Positions 19,626 through 28,171 of a stretch of 64,000 nucleotides of DNA are shown here, piece after piece. A program made the translations under genes and the position numbers. The DNA lies in assembly GCA_003259005.1 (NCBI GenBank), contig QLII01000001.1, positions 806,001-870,000 on the forward strand, given 5' to 3'. Source of the DNA: Spirosoma telluris (GTDB lineage: Bacteria; Bacteroidota; Bacteroidia; Cytophagales; Spirosomataceae). Within the stretch, counting starts at the first letter, position 1; every line of letters starts with the position of its first letter. Below the pieces are notes generated by a model. The model was not told the origin of the DNA and ran no database searches. It was given only the letters and a program-made list of their open reading frames with translations.

Positions 19626-19969
19626 ATGAAACAAAATCAACTTATCATGTATATAGGTGTTTTGTTATCCTGGCATTAGTTATAAAGAATCCAGGCATAG
19701 AAGACCATAGGGGAAAGGTTAAGGCGTTTTATTTGGAAAAAGCTGAAAATGAGATTATTGAGAAGGCTAAAGCCAGTGGGGAAAAAGGCCCGCTAGGGGA
19801 TCCCTTTATTGACAAAGCGATCAGTAATCTAATATTTAGAGATAACTATATAGTATTCTCATTAACTAAGCTAAGCATCAATAATTATAGTAATGTAATT
19901 GGGGTCGGAGCCTCAGGTAACGTATTTCTTTTTAAGCACTACAATGCGCTGAAGTTGTATAATTTTTAG
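19626..19969 (+). CDS. DUF4359-like small membrane protein, one apparent frameshift
   Basis: Starts MKQNQLIMYIGV at 19626; adding one T to the TTTT near 19661 continues as FVILALVIKNPGIEDHRGKV, giving about 114 aa with one membrane helix and a DUF4359-like domain ending VIGVGASGNVFLF. It aligns along its length with the C-terminal half of the product of 18240-18815, minus the SHOCT part. It follows the SH3 gene by 34 bases. No function known. Confidence 0.62.
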
Positions 19970-19994
19970 CATTCTTCTTAAATTCTTCCACTCC

Positions 19995-21380
19995 ATGAAA
20001 CACCTTTTTACCTTCCTATTAGTAATTTCAGTTTATACTTTAATTGCTCAAAATAATTACGTAGCGACATCTCCAGTTTCTGCAACACCTGCAAATCAAA
20101 ATACCTTGGTCGGGATAAATGCGGGCAATTCCTCCATGAAAGGGAATTCAAATACTTTTTTAGGCCATTCTGTAGCTTTTACCAATATAAATGGCGAAAA
20201 AAATGTCTACGTGGGAACTTACAGCGGTGGGCTCAACTACAATGGTAGCATTAATACCTTCGTAGGCTTTGAGTCTGGGGTTTATAATAAAGGAAGCAAC
20301 AATACATTTATAGGTTCGGATGCTGGCGCAAGTAATCAGCCATTATATTATACTGGGGATGCTACTGGTTATAACAACTCTTTTGTAGGTAATAATGCAG
20401 GTTATTATAACCAGACTGGTTATGGTAATTCTTTTCTTGGCGCTAATGCAGGTAAACGAAATGCCAGTGGAAATTATAACGTATTTGTAGGTTTTGAATC
20501 GGGAGGTACTGGGGAGGAGGTACCTTTTCGTGCCCCAAATTCTATTTATGGAATTAAAAACACTTTGGTTGGCTCCTATTCTGGATATGATCTGTTGGGT
20601 GGCTCTTCAAATGTTGGGATTGGTGCCAATATTTTGTTTAAGAATCAATTTGGCAACTATAACGTAGCCATTGGCGATTCGGCTGGTTATAATACGACTG
20701 CCTCAAACAATATATATATTGGCAAGAAGGCTGGTTTTTATAACACCACCGGCTCCAACAACATCATTATTGGCCCCAACTCAGGAACAGCCATTACCGA
20801 TGGAACAGACAATATTATCATTGGCTACAATAGTCAGGCAGAAGATGGCCTTCACAATGCCTCGGCCATCGGCTCTAACTCCCGAGTAACCGTCAGTAAC
20901 GCCCTTATTCTGGGTAATCAGGCTAATGTAGGAATCGGTACCTCAGCGCCCTCAACTCGCTTGGAAGTCGTTAGTGAAACGACAGATGCCAGTGGTTTGC
21001 GCTTATCCAATCTTACCAGTAACAGCCCCGCAGCACTTTCAACGGACCAGTTCCTAACCGTTAACGAAAAAGGGGATGTGGTCAAAGCACGGTACCAACT
21101 ACGGATCAGTAGCCCATCCGAATGGAGCGATAAGGTATTTTCACCTGGCTATCAATTGCAACCCCTAACTGAAGTAAAAAAGTACATTGATGCCAATCAG
21201 CATTTACCGGGCATTCCTTCAGCGGATCAGGTAGCTAAAGAGGGTGTTGACCTGGTCAAAATGAATGCCAAACTGCTCGAAAAGGTGGAGGAATTGACGC
21301 TGTATCAGATTGAGCAACAAAAGATGATTAAAGTACTGAAGGCTGAACTAGATGAGCTAAAGGCACTGATTAAAAAATAA
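19995..21380 (+). CDS. Exported repeat-rich protein, trimeric adhesin/tail-fibre-like, with coiled-coil tail
   Basis: 461 aa. Signal peptide MKHLFTFLLVISVYTLIAQ. Residues about 35-310 are built from some 12 repeats of roughly 22-25 residues with the pattern G-N-NTF-G--AG--N--G (examples NTFLGHSVAFTN, NTFIGSDAGASN, NSFLGANAGKRN, NIYIGKKAGFYN), which is the left-handed beta-roll seen in trimeric autotransporter heads and phage fibres. The end has LQPLTEVKKYIDANQHLPGI and a long coiled coil (MNAKLLEKVEELTLYQIEQQ), as in chaperone-of-endosialidase-type proteins that lack the protease core. Probably a trimeric surface protein. Codon use becomes richer in GC towards the 3' end. Confidence 0.72.
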   Translation: MKHLFTFLLVISVYTLIAQNNYVATSPVSATPANQNTLVGINAGNSSMKGNSNTFLGHSVAFTNINGEKNVYVGTYSGGLNYNGSINTFVGFESGVYNKGSNNTFIGSDAGASNQPLYYTGDATGYNNSFVGNNAGYYNQTGYGNSFLGANAGKRNASGNYNVFVGFESGGTGEEVPFRAPNSIYGIKNTLVGSYSGYDLLGGSSNVGIGANILFKNQFGNYNVAIGDSAGYNTTASNNIYIGKKAGFYNTTGSNNIIIGPNSGTAITDGTDNIIIGYNSQAEDGLHNASAIGSNSRVTVSNALILGNQANVGIGTSAPSTRLEVVSETTDASGLRLSNLTSNSPAALSTDQFLTVNEKGDVVKARYQLRISSPSEWSDKVFSPGYQLQPLTEVKKYIDANQHLPGIPSADQVAKEGVDLVKMNAKLLEKVEELTLYQIEQQKMIKVLKAELDELKALIKK

Positions 21381-21385
21381 CTTTA

Positions 21386-21574
21386 ATGAACCGAGAAACC
21401 CTGATGGCCCATAAAGAACGCGTTGAAGCCCTTCTTTTCGCTAATGTGAAAGAAGTCGAATTTATCCGGCAAGCGGATGGGATTGATCTGGTCATACTCG
21501 ATACGTATTATCTATCGGGAAGAGCCTTAGCAGCTGAACATATGCAGATTATTAATCAGCTAGAGCAGATATAG
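21386..21574 (+). CDS. Hypothetical small protein
   Basis: 62 aa, MNRETLMAHKERVEALLFAN to MQIINQLEQI, five bases after the repeat-rich gene. It is acidic and helical with one short beta segment (IDLVILDTYYLSG). I do not recognise the family. The tight spacing suggests it belongs with the upstream gene's transcript. Confidence 0.5.
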   Translation: MNRETLMAHKERVEALLFANVKEVEFIRQADGIDLVILDTYYLSGRALAAEHMQIINQLEQI

Positions 21575-21601
21575 TGTTTGGGGAGGAAGTTTTTTAACAA
21601 C

Positions 21602-22263
21602 ATGAATAATAAAGATCTATTGCGCCGAGTTGATTTTGTTCTTCAAAAAGGAGAAACTGCTTTAAAAAGCAAGAAACATACAGATCTTGGTTTTTATGTT
21701 GATAAGGGTTATATACAGGCTTTATTTCATCTGGGTTGTCTTTTATTACAGATTTGTATGGAGAGGCTCATAGTTACTATAAGGAATTTACTAAAAAATC
21801 TGATAATACATATCTTCCCTTGGCAGAAAGTAAAGTACATATAATACAATCTGTTAAAGAGGAAATAGAAAACGGATGGCTACTTTCTTATAAGAAGCTT
21901 ATAACCGCTGAGGTATTTTCGGATTTCCTCGAAATGGGTAAATACTTGTTAGATGAAAAGTACAAAGACCCAGCAGCAGTAATGATAGGCTCAGTATTAG
22001 AGGAACACCTACGGCAGTTGTGTGCAACCTATTCTGTCGACACTACTGTGGTTAAAGGGAATGATGTCGTTGCTAAGAAAGCCGATTTGCTAAATGCTGA
22101 TTTAGTTAAAGTGGGTGCGTATGGAGTACTTGAGCAAAAAAATGTAACAGCTTGGCTGGACTTACGAAACCGGGCTGCACATGGGAAATACGGAGAATAT
22201 GTGATTGAACAGGTCCAGTTAATGTATCAGGGAGTATTAGACTTTGTAAGTCGTATCAATTGA
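21602..22263 (+). CDS. HEPN-like hypothetical protein, one apparent frameshift
   Basis: About 221 aa after adding one G to the GG at 21719-21720, so that KGYIQ continues as GFISSGLSFITDLYGEAHSY. The C-terminal third is helical and carries VLEEHLRQLCATYSV and WLDLRNRAAHGKY; RNRAAH fits the R-x4-H signature of HEPN domains, many of which are RNases in toxin, abortive-infection or DUF4145-type proteins. The N-terminal part is helical with no clear family. It is followed after 27 bases by a DUF2158 gene, so the two may act together. The HEPN assignment is from motif and helix pattern only. Confidence 0.55.
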
Positions 22264-22290
22264 AAAACATTTTAACCGAGTTGATTAATT

Positions 22291-22500
22291 ATGAATAGTG
22301 AAATTAAGGTTGGCGATACAGTCAAGTTAAAATCAGGAAGTCCAATTATGACTGTTACATTGTACCGCGAAATGTTTGAACAATTTTCCTGCTCTTGGTT
22401 CGATGGGAAAAAATTAATGTCAGCTGATTTTTCTCCTGAAGCTCTTGTTAAAGTTAGTCTTGATTCAGATCAGGGTTATATTCAAGGCAGCTACGTTTAA
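22291..22500 (+). CDS. DUF2158 (YodC-like) small protein
   Basis: 69 aa beginning IKVGDTVKLKSGSPIMTV and continuing FSCSWFDGKKLMSADFSPEA, which is the compact beta-barrel pattern of DUF2158/YodC proteins (VGD-V-LKSGGP-MTV, C-WFD). Family function is unknown. It sits just after the HEPN-like gene and before the regulator remnant. Confidence 0.75.
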   Translation: MNSEIKVGDTVKLKSGSPIMTVTLYREMFEQFSCSWFDGKKLMSADFSPEALVKVSLDSDQGYIQGSYV

Positions 22501-22578
22501 TTATTTTTTTTGCTGAAACAATTGAAAATTATTTCTAACTATTGCTGTATTTAGCTTTACGAAAAAACCTCGTTTTCT

Positions 22579-22942
22579 ATGGCAAAAATTACTGATCCAC
22601 ACTACGATACGATGATCGATCGGTTCCGCCAGTTTCGGAAGTAACTTGGCCTATCCCAAACCGAATTTGGCTGGAAGCTGGACCTGAATCAGACAGCCGT
22701 CTCAGCCATCGAAAGGGAAAGCAGGACGTAACGATCAGAACGGTTTATAAACGATTGATCTGGATTATAATCCGAATAGGTTATTGCTTAATAACAGTCC
22801 CAGGCTGGCCGGCAAAGCCCAGAATCCAGGCGCTACCGTGGAGGTAAGAACGCTAAAAGGAGTGACCGAATACGTGGTGAGGGTAAATAATTCCCAAGGT
22901 TTCCGCTCGGGTTCGCTCATTGGTCAACGGGAACCAAACTGA
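22579..22942 (+). pseudogene. Degraded XRE-family HTH regulator
   Basis: MAKITDPHYDTMIDRFRQFR then an in-frame TAA where a lysine/glutamine-type codon is expected, then LGLSQTEFGWKLDLNQTAVS, a frame change after SAIER (missing G), a second change after RTVYK, and a third-frame tail LDYNPNRLLLNNS...GVTEYVVRVNNS to FRSGSLIGQREPN at 22942. The middle is a clear HTH_3 helix-turn-helix. Unlike the other broken genes here, it has a stop that no homopolymer change can explain plus at least two frame changes in about 360 bases, so I read it as a real pseudogene. Its 3' end is the right copy of the island's direct repeat. Confidence 0.7.
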
Positions 22943-22975
22943 CTCTTAAATCGTAATTTGTACATCCTTTCTGAC
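22904..22975. repeat. Right copy of the 72-bp direct repeat
   Basis: Matches 17991-18061 at about 90 percent. It covers the last codons of the XRE pseudogene and about 33 bases after its stop. The dusB gene begins 69 bases downstream. Confidence 0.8.
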
Positions 22976-23044
22976 GGGCTACAGTGACCAGTCAGTATAA
23001 TTAACAGAAAACAGAGCCGGGTTCAAGAACCTAATTACTAGACA

Positions 23045-24034
23045 ATGGTCAATATTAGCACGATACAACTTCCGGATTTCCCGTTGCTGCTGGCCCCGAT
23101 GGAGGATGTCAGCGACCCACCCTTTCGGGCGGTTTGCAAAGCCAACGGAGCTGATCTGATGTATACTGAGTTTATTTCGTCGGAAGGGTTGATTCGGGAT
23201 GCGGCTAAGAGTGTTCAGAAACTGGATATCTTTGAGTATGAGCGTCCTATTGGTATTCAACTCTTTGGGTCCGATGTAGAAACGATGGGCGAATGCGCTC
23301 GTATTGCCACCCGCGCCAACCCCGATCTGATTGATATTAACTACGGTTGCCCGGTCAAAAATGTGGCTTGCCGGGGCGCAGGAGCCGCTTTGTTACAGGA
23401 CATTCCGAAAATGGTTCGTATGACCGATGCCGTGGTGAAAGCCACTCACCTGCCCGTAACGGTAAAAACCCGACTTGGTTGGGATGACAATACTAAGAAT
23501 GTGGGCGAAGTAGCTGAACGCTTACAGGACATTGGTATTAAAGCACTGACTATTCACGGACGTACACGCGTCCAGATGTATAAAGGTGAGGCTGACTGGA
23601 CGCTTATCGGGCGTATCAAAGAGAATCCTCGTATCCAGATTCCGATTTTCGGAAATGGCGATATTGACTCGCCTGAAAAGGCCTTGGAGTACAAAAATCG
23701 ATACGGTGTTGATGGGGTTATGATTGGTCGGGCGAGCATCGGGCACCCCTGGGTTTTCAATGAAATCAAGCATTTCGTTAAAACCGGCCAGCATTTGCCG
23801 CCACCAACCATTGTCGACCGGGTAGCGGTTTGCCGTCAACATCTTGATTTCTCGATTCGCTGGAAAGGTGAAATCGTAGGGCTTTTTGAGATGCGTCGGC
23901 ATTACGCCAATTACTTCAAAGGCTTACCCGATTTCAAACCCTACCGAATGCGCTTAGTCACCACCGATTCATACAGTGGAGTAAGTGCTATTTTGGATGA
24001 CGTGGCTGAACAATATAGTGGGGAGCTGGTATGA
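23045..24034 (+). CDS. dusB: tRNA-dihydrouridine synthase, DusB type
   Basis: FMN enzyme that reduces uridine to dihydrouridine in the D-loop of tRNA. A TIM barrel starts LLLAPMEDVSDPPFRAVCKA; the active-site loop is NYGCPVKNVACRGAGAALL with the catalytic cysteine in VACRG; then KTRLGWDD, ALTIHGRTRVQMYKG with the phosphate/FMN-binding HGRT, and GVMIGRASIGHPW. 329 aa, normal. The ATG at 23045 lies just after the repeat copy. Confidence 0.9.
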   Translation: MVNISTIQLPDFPLLLAPMEDVSDPPFRAVCKANGADLMYTEFISSEGLIRDAAKSVQKLDIFEYERPIGIQLFGSDVETMGECARIATRANPDLIDINYGCPVKNVACRGAGAALLQDIPKMVRMTDAVVKATHLPVTVKTRLGWDDNTKNVGEVAERLQDIGIKALTIHGRTRVQMYKGEADWTLIGRIKENPRIQIPIFGNGDIDSPEKALEYKNRYGVDGVMIGRASIGHPWVFNEIKHFVKTGQHLPPPTIVDRVAVCRQHLDFSIRWKGEIVGLFEMRRHYANYFKGLPDFKPYRMRLVTTDSYSGVSAILDDVAEQYSGELV

Positions 24035-24076
24035 GTAGAAATAAAATGGCAACACCTTCCAGAAACTTTACACTCC

Positions 24077-25201
24077 ATGCCCCTCCCGCGTTATATCTGG
24101 CTGTACCTGTTACTCACAGTCTGTTCCGTAGCCTGTAAGAAGGAAGGCGAAGAAATCACTCCGCAAGCTGACCCGATTTTAAGCTGGCAGACTGACAATG
24201 ATTTTCTTTTCGATGAGAAGACTCAGTTGAACAGTTACGCTGATACCAGTCTGATTATACTGTCAGGTGCCCAGACAACAGCCATTGCTCCTGGTGAGCA
24301 ACGATCTAAGTCAGATACGACATTCACGCACTATGCAGGACAAGCTCAGCCGAATGGCCGCACAGATTATCGACCATTTTTAAGTTCATCGTTTATTGCT
24401 TTTCTGAACGACGACCGAGTTGATGTTTTCCCAACGGCTAGTCCAGTGTTGGCACGTGGTAACGATTACATACGGATGCGCCAACTTGATGCCGATTTTG
24501 CTGGTTTTATCCCATTGGCCGTTAATCAAGGTGAAACAATGGTTGTTAACCGGCAAAACCAGTTGATCGTACCTTATCAACGGTACGACAGATCCTATTC
24601 AACACCAGTTATTAATGGAGGTAACATCAGCATCGTACTTATATCCATTAATGTGGCTGCCTGGCCTAATTTAGGGCTGGACGTTACGAAAACCCAGCTT
24701 GTTACCTTAGAAGGAGCTGGGTTTCCGTATAGTATGGGTAGTGCAGGCGATTATTTTATCGTTTCAACGGCTACAGGTACATTTCGAATTGCTCCTGATG
24801 GAGTCTTTCAAAAAACCTATCCATATGGGTTACTGCGTCAGTTTTCCTATAATGGAACGGTATATGGCTTAACGTACGCCAATAGTAGTTCGCTTCAATT
24901 AGTAGCCTCAACGGATCAGGGGAAAACCTGGTCAGTAGTCGCTACTCAGGTACCGGATACGTATCGGCTACTGACCTATAAACAGGTTAATAATCTGCTG
25001 ATTGGTATGTACAATAGCCAGCTTTTCCAGATACAACTTACGACAACTACTCTCACGCCGACGGAACTGGATAATACGAATTTATTTGGAAATCGCATCA
25101 CATCCGTAGCTGCCTTCCATAACACTGTATACGTTTCGACCCTTTCAGGTGTGTTTACGAAACCCCTTCGTGCGTTTCTAACACCAAAGAAAGGTAAGTA
25201 A
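24077..25201 (+). CDS. Hypothetical lipoprotein, possibly beta-propeller
   Basis: 374 aa with a lipoprotein signal (YIWLYLLLTVCSVACKKEGE). The rest is beta-rich with repeating turns of the kind found in BNR/sortilin-like propellers (LVASTDQGKTWSVVATQVP, YFIVSTATGTFRIAPDGVFQ, AAFHNTVYVSTLSGVFTKPL). The STDQGKTW piece is a standard BNR-type Asp-box (S-x-D-x-G-x-T-W). I do not recognise an exact family. It follows dusB after 42 bases, but without functional link that I can see. Confidence 0.65.
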   Translation: MPLPRYIWLYLLLTVCSVACKKEGEEITPQADPILSWQTDNDFLFDEKTQLNSYADTSLIILSGAQTTAIAPGEQRSKSDTTFTHYAGQAQPNGRTDYRPFLSSSFIAFLNDDRVDVFPTASPVLARGNDYIRMRQLDADFAGFIPLAVNQGETMVVNRQNQLIVPYQRYDRSYSTPVINGGNISIVLISINVAAWPNLGLDVTKTQLVTLEGAGFPYSMGSAGDYFIVSTATGTFRIAPDGVFQKTYPYGLLRQFSYNGTVYGLTYANSSSLQLVASTDQGKTWSVVATQVPDTYRLLTYKQVNNLLIGMYNSQLFQIQLTTTTLTPTELDNTNLFGNRITSVAAFHNTVYVSTLSGVFTKPLRAFLTPKKGK

Positions 25202-25234
25202 TTGCTTTAAAATCACGTCGATTGACCCAGGAAA

Positions 25235-26141
25235 ATGATTGTTGACGAACCTGTTGTTATTCCTCAAAAACGCCCTTTACTGGCTTGGGTGTTATTATGC
25301 TCACTGGCTTTAGTGTGGGGTAGTTCGTTTATTCTGATCAAACGTAGTCTGGTTGCTTTCCCACCCGAGCAGGTTGCTGCTGGCCGGTTGGTTTTCGCCC
25401 TTTTTTTCTTTTCCCCCTTTCTGGCAAGGCAAAGCCAGCAGGCCGATATTCGGGTGGCCGTACGGCATCGTTGGGCCGCCTTGCTGGCCTCGGGCGTGGT
25501 TGGCTTCGTCATTCCGGCATTCCTGTTTGCCGAAGCAGGGGCACATCTTAACAGTTCGCTGGCGGGTGCGTTGAATTCACTTAGCCCCTTGTTTACTTTG
25601 ATTCTAGGGGTGTCTTTTTCGGTCAGGCGCTTAAAATTCGCCAGGTTGCCGGAATATTGCTTGGCCTGGCAGGCTCGTTGTTATTGGTATTTTTCAGTGC
25701 AACTGGCTCCTTTCAAATCAACGAATATGCGTTGTTGGTAGTCCTGGCTACCATTTGCTATGGGTTGAATACAAATCTGATTGGACGATACCTGAGCCAC
25801 TTGCCTGCGTTGGTGTCAACGGCCTGGTTATTTGCCTTTGCGGGACCGATTGCTTTGCTTACGCTCATGCCAACAGACTTTTTAAGCCGTATTGTCAATG
25901 GTGATAATAGCTGGTCATTGGGGCACTGGTTATACTTGGCGTGTTTGGGTCGGGTCTGATGTCCATCTTTTTTAACAGGGTCATGCAACTGTCATCGCCC
26001 TTATTTGCGGCTTCGGTCACCTACCTGATTCCCATCGTAGCACTCATGTGGGGAGTGTTAGACGGCGAAACGATTTATGCTGTCCAGTTTGCCGGCATGG
26101 CTGTGTGTTTAGTGGGAATTTGGTTGGTAAATAAATCGTAA
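25235..26141 (+). CDS. EamA/DMT-family transporter, two apparent frameshifts
   Basis: Inner-membrane drug/metabolite transporter with two EamA repeats of five helices. The first runs from LALVWGSSFILIKRSL to SLSPLFTLILGVSF; adding one T to the T-run near 25615-25620 continues as FFGQALKIRQVAGILLGLAG. The second runs to LLTLMP and, after adding one G near 25938, YLGVFGSGLMSIFFNRVMQL, SYLIP-type core VTYLIPIVALMWGVLDGE and the end AGMAVCLVGIWLVN. About 302 aa. Substrate unknown; many relatives export amino acids or metabolites. Confidence 0.85.
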
Positions 26142-26158
26142 ATTTATTTCATTTTAGT

Positions 26159-26181
26159 TCGCCGGGTTAAAACCCGGCGCA
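26159..26181. repeat. Left REP hairpin
   Basis: Core cgccgggttaaaacccggcg at 26160-26179, a hairpin with nine-base GC-rich arms, immediately upstream of the transposase start at 26197. It could also end transcription of the EamA gene. Confidence 0.8.
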
Positions 26182-26196
26182 TGGCATAATTTACAA

Positions 26197-26622
26197 ATGA
26201 GTGTTGTTCGTATTTGGTTGCATATTGTTTGGAGCACGAAAAACCGTGAGCCATTTTTTGAAACGGCCGTCCAACGAAAACTTGTCTTTGAACACATTAG
26301 AGCTTATGGGCATAGTAAAGACATAAATGTGGATTTCGTTAATGGTCACATTGATCATGTTCATGTTTTACTAGCTTTACGGGCTACTGAAACAGTAGCT
26401 GACGTAGTCAAACTCTTGAAGGGCGAATCATCTCACTGGCTTAAACAACAGGGTATTGTGCCAGCTTATTTTGCTTGGCAGTCGGATTATTTTGCTGTAT
26501 CAGTAAGTGAATCCGTTGTTAATCGGGTTCGAGACTATATGAAAAATCAAGAGACGCATCATCTTGCAAAATCATTTGCTGAAGAGTACGATGACTTCGT
26601 CAACCGAATAAATAAAGCGTAA
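26197..26622 (+). CDS. REP-associated tyrosine transposase (IS200/IS605 TnpA-like)
   Basis: 141 aa Y1-type transposase that acts on single-stranded DNA. Visible parts: the first strand VVRIWLHIVWSTKNREPFF, the HUH motif in HIDHVHVLLAL, the helix VVKLLKGESSHWLKQ, FAWQSDYFAVSVSES, and the catalytic tyrosine in VRDYMKNQETHH. All needed residues are present, so it looks active or recently so. Length and the EEYDDF tail fit this small group. The gene lies between its two REP hairpins; as in known RAYTs, its likely substrates are the REP sequences. Confidence 0.85.
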   Translation: MSVVRIWLHIVWSTKNREPFFETAVQRKLVFEHIRAYGHSKDINVDFVNGHIDHVHVLLALRATETVADVVKLLKGESSHWLKQQGIVPAYFAWQSDYFAVSVSESVVNRVRDYMKNQETHHLAKSFAEEYDDFVNRINKA

Positions 26623-26648
26623 TTCTGCATCATCACTTATTTATGCTC

Positions 26649-26671
26649 TGCGCCGGGTTTTAACCCGGCGA
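26649..26671. repeat. Right REP hairpin (reverse complement of the left)
   Basis: Core cgccgggttttaacccggcg at 26651-26670. It is the exact reverse complement of the left copy over 23 bases, and ends 21 bases before the biotin carrier gene. Confidence 0.8.
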
Positions 26672-26692
26672 AAAATTAAGAAAGCCAAACGC

Positions 26693-27199
26693 ATGTACAC
26701 AGCAACCCTTACCGACACGAAATTAGCCCCTTTCTCGATTGACTTTCTGGCCGATGGGCAAACAATCAATGGCGAACACTTTGTCTGGGATTTGGTCAAA
26801 CTTTCCGATCGAACCTTTCATATTCTTCACCAAAATCGGTCCTACACGGCTGAAGTGATAGAGTTGAATGCCACCGAAAAAACGGTGAACCTGAAGATAA
26901 ACGGGCATATACATCAGGTAAAGCTAAAAGACCGGTTTGATCTCCTGCTTGAAAAAATGGGTATGAGTACCCTGGCCAGTACGAAAATTAATGAACTGAA
27001 AGCACCCATGCCAGGTCTCATTGTGGGCATCAGTGTGCAACCCGGAGATGTTGTTAGCAAGGGGGATAGTTTACTGATTCTGGAAGCAATGAAGATGGAA
27101 AATATGCTGAAGGCTCCGGGCGATGCGACCATAAAAACCATTCGCGTTGGCAAAGGCGACCGGGTCGAAAAAGGGCAGGTATTGGTAGAATTTGCCTAG
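26693..27199 (+). CDS. Biotin carboxyl carrier protein (acyl-CoA carboxylase subunit)
   Basis: 168 aa. The C-terminal 75 residues form a biotinyl domain: LKAPMPGLIVGISVQPGDVV, then the biotin-accepting lysine in LEAMKMENMLKAP, and VGKGDRVEKGQVLVEF. The N-terminal half is the beta-rich part found in propionyl-/acetyl-CoA carboxylase carriers of Bacteroidota. It carries carboxyl groups between biotin carboxylase and carboxyltransferase; neither partner is in the window. Confidence 0.87.
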   Translation: MYTATLTDTKLAPFSIDFLADGQTINGEHFVWDLVKLSDRTFHILHQNRSYTAEVIELNATEKTVNLKINGHIHQVKLKDRFDLLLEKMGMSTLASTKINELKAPMPGLIVGISVQPGDVVSKGDSLLILEAMKMENMLKAPGDATIKTIRVGKGDRVEKGQVLVEFA

Positions 27200-27217
27200 G
27201 CTGGTGTTTAGAGGAGT

Positions 27218-28171
27218 ATGAACTCTTTGCATTCTCGTCGCCGATTTATCAAACAAGCTTCACTGGCCGCTGGGGCACTGCCACTGCTGCCCACAACCCT
27301 GGTTCAGTCAGTCGATTTTGCCGAAGCTGACTTACCTGATATTCATATTTTCTCGAAACATCTACAATTCCTGAATTACACCGATCTGGCCGATGCTGCA
27401 GCCAGCATGGGGTTCGATGGAGTTGATTTGACGGTTCGCCCAGACGGGCATGTGTTGCCTGATCGCGTAGAAACCGATTTGCCAAAAGCGGCTGAAGCTC
27501 TGAAAAAAGCAGGACTTTCCCCCAAACTAATGACCACCGCCGTTGGCGACGCGTCCAATGCGACCGATAGCCGACTCCTGAAAACGGCAGCTAAACTCGG
27601 TTTTCAGGCCTACCGAATGAAATGGTATGCGTACAACGACAAACAAACCCTGCCCGATTCCATTCTACAGTTTCAGAGGCAACTCAAGGAGTTGGGCGAA
27701 CTAAACAAAAGTCTGAACTTGATTGGCTGCTACCAGAATCATGCGGGCTTGCTGGTAGGAGCATCCGTCTGGGAACTTTGGGAAATCCTTAAAACGGCCG
27801 ATCCTGAGTATATGGGCGTGCAATATGATATTCGGCACGCCACGGTGGAAGGAGGTACGTCATGGCCCAATGGCGTACGTTTATTGATGCCACACATTAA
27901 AACGATTCCGATAAAAGATTTTCAGTGGGAGAAGAAAGGAGGTAAGTGGGTCGTGCAGGATGTACCACTAGGGGAAGGGATGGTTGACTTTACCGCCTAC
28001 TTCCACCAATTGAAAAGAGCCAATTTACGAGTACCTATATCGTTGCATATCGAGTACCCAATGGGCGGGGCTGAACATGGGTCAACTCGATTGTCAATTC
28101 CCCAAAGCGACTTGTTTGCGGCTATGAAACGAGATCTACATCGGCTAAAAGAACTCTGGAAATCGGCCTGA
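27218..28171 (+). CDS. Tat-exported sugar phosphate isomerase/epimerase-like protein
   Basis: 317 aa. The N-terminus has a twin-arginine signal ([20 protein letters not shown]). The rest is an AP-endonuclease-2/xylose-isomerase-type TIM barrel: [29 protein letters not shown], the metal-site region [33 protein letters not shown] and [11 protein letters not shown]. The YQNH, D-R/H and H-E residues are in the places of the metal ligands of this superfamily. Relatives act on sugars or inositols; export suggests a periplasmic substrate. Confidence 0.82.
   Translation: MNSLHSRRRFIKQASLAAGALPLLPTTLVQSVDFAEADLPDIHIFSKHLQFLNYTDLADAAASMGFDGVDLTVRPDGHVLPDRVETDLPKAAEALKKAGLSPKLMTTAVGDASNATDSRLLKTAAKLGFQAYRMKWYAYNDKQTLPDSILQFQRQLKELGELNKSLNLIGCYQNHAGLLVGASVWELWEILKTADPEYMGVQYDIRHATVEGGTSWPNGVRLLMPHIKTIPIKDFQWEKKGGKWVVQDVPLGEGMVDFTAYFHQLKRANLRVPISLHIEYPMGGAEHGSTRLSIPQSDLFAAMKRDLHRLKELWKSA

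Larger units (their letters stand above)
26159..26671. mobile_element. REP-associated tyrosine transposase unit bounded by inverted REP hairpins
   Basis: A 513-base unit: a single HUH transposase gene flanked by two 23-base elements that are exact reverse complements of each other, each of which can itself fold into a hairpin (core cgccgggttaaaacccggcg). This layout (one REP on each side, in opposite orientation) is that of RAYT genes, domesticated relatives of IS200/IS605 transposases. It lies between the EamA gene and the biotin carrier gene without breaking either. Confidence 0.75.

Noticed and set aside
20100..20900. Tandem DNA repeats as a CRISPR or satellite
   Set aside because: The periodicity is at the protein level (about 23 residues); the DNA copies vary too much and lie within one open frame.
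22980..23044. Possible tRNA-like sequence (gggttcaagaacc) before dusB
   Set aside because: Only a T-arm-like fragment is present; no acceptor, D or anticodon arm can be folded around it.
26159..26671. Complete IS200/IS605 insertion
   Set aside because: The hairpins are in opposite orientation and identical, as in RAYT units, and there is no accessory tnpB gene or sign of a disrupted target.
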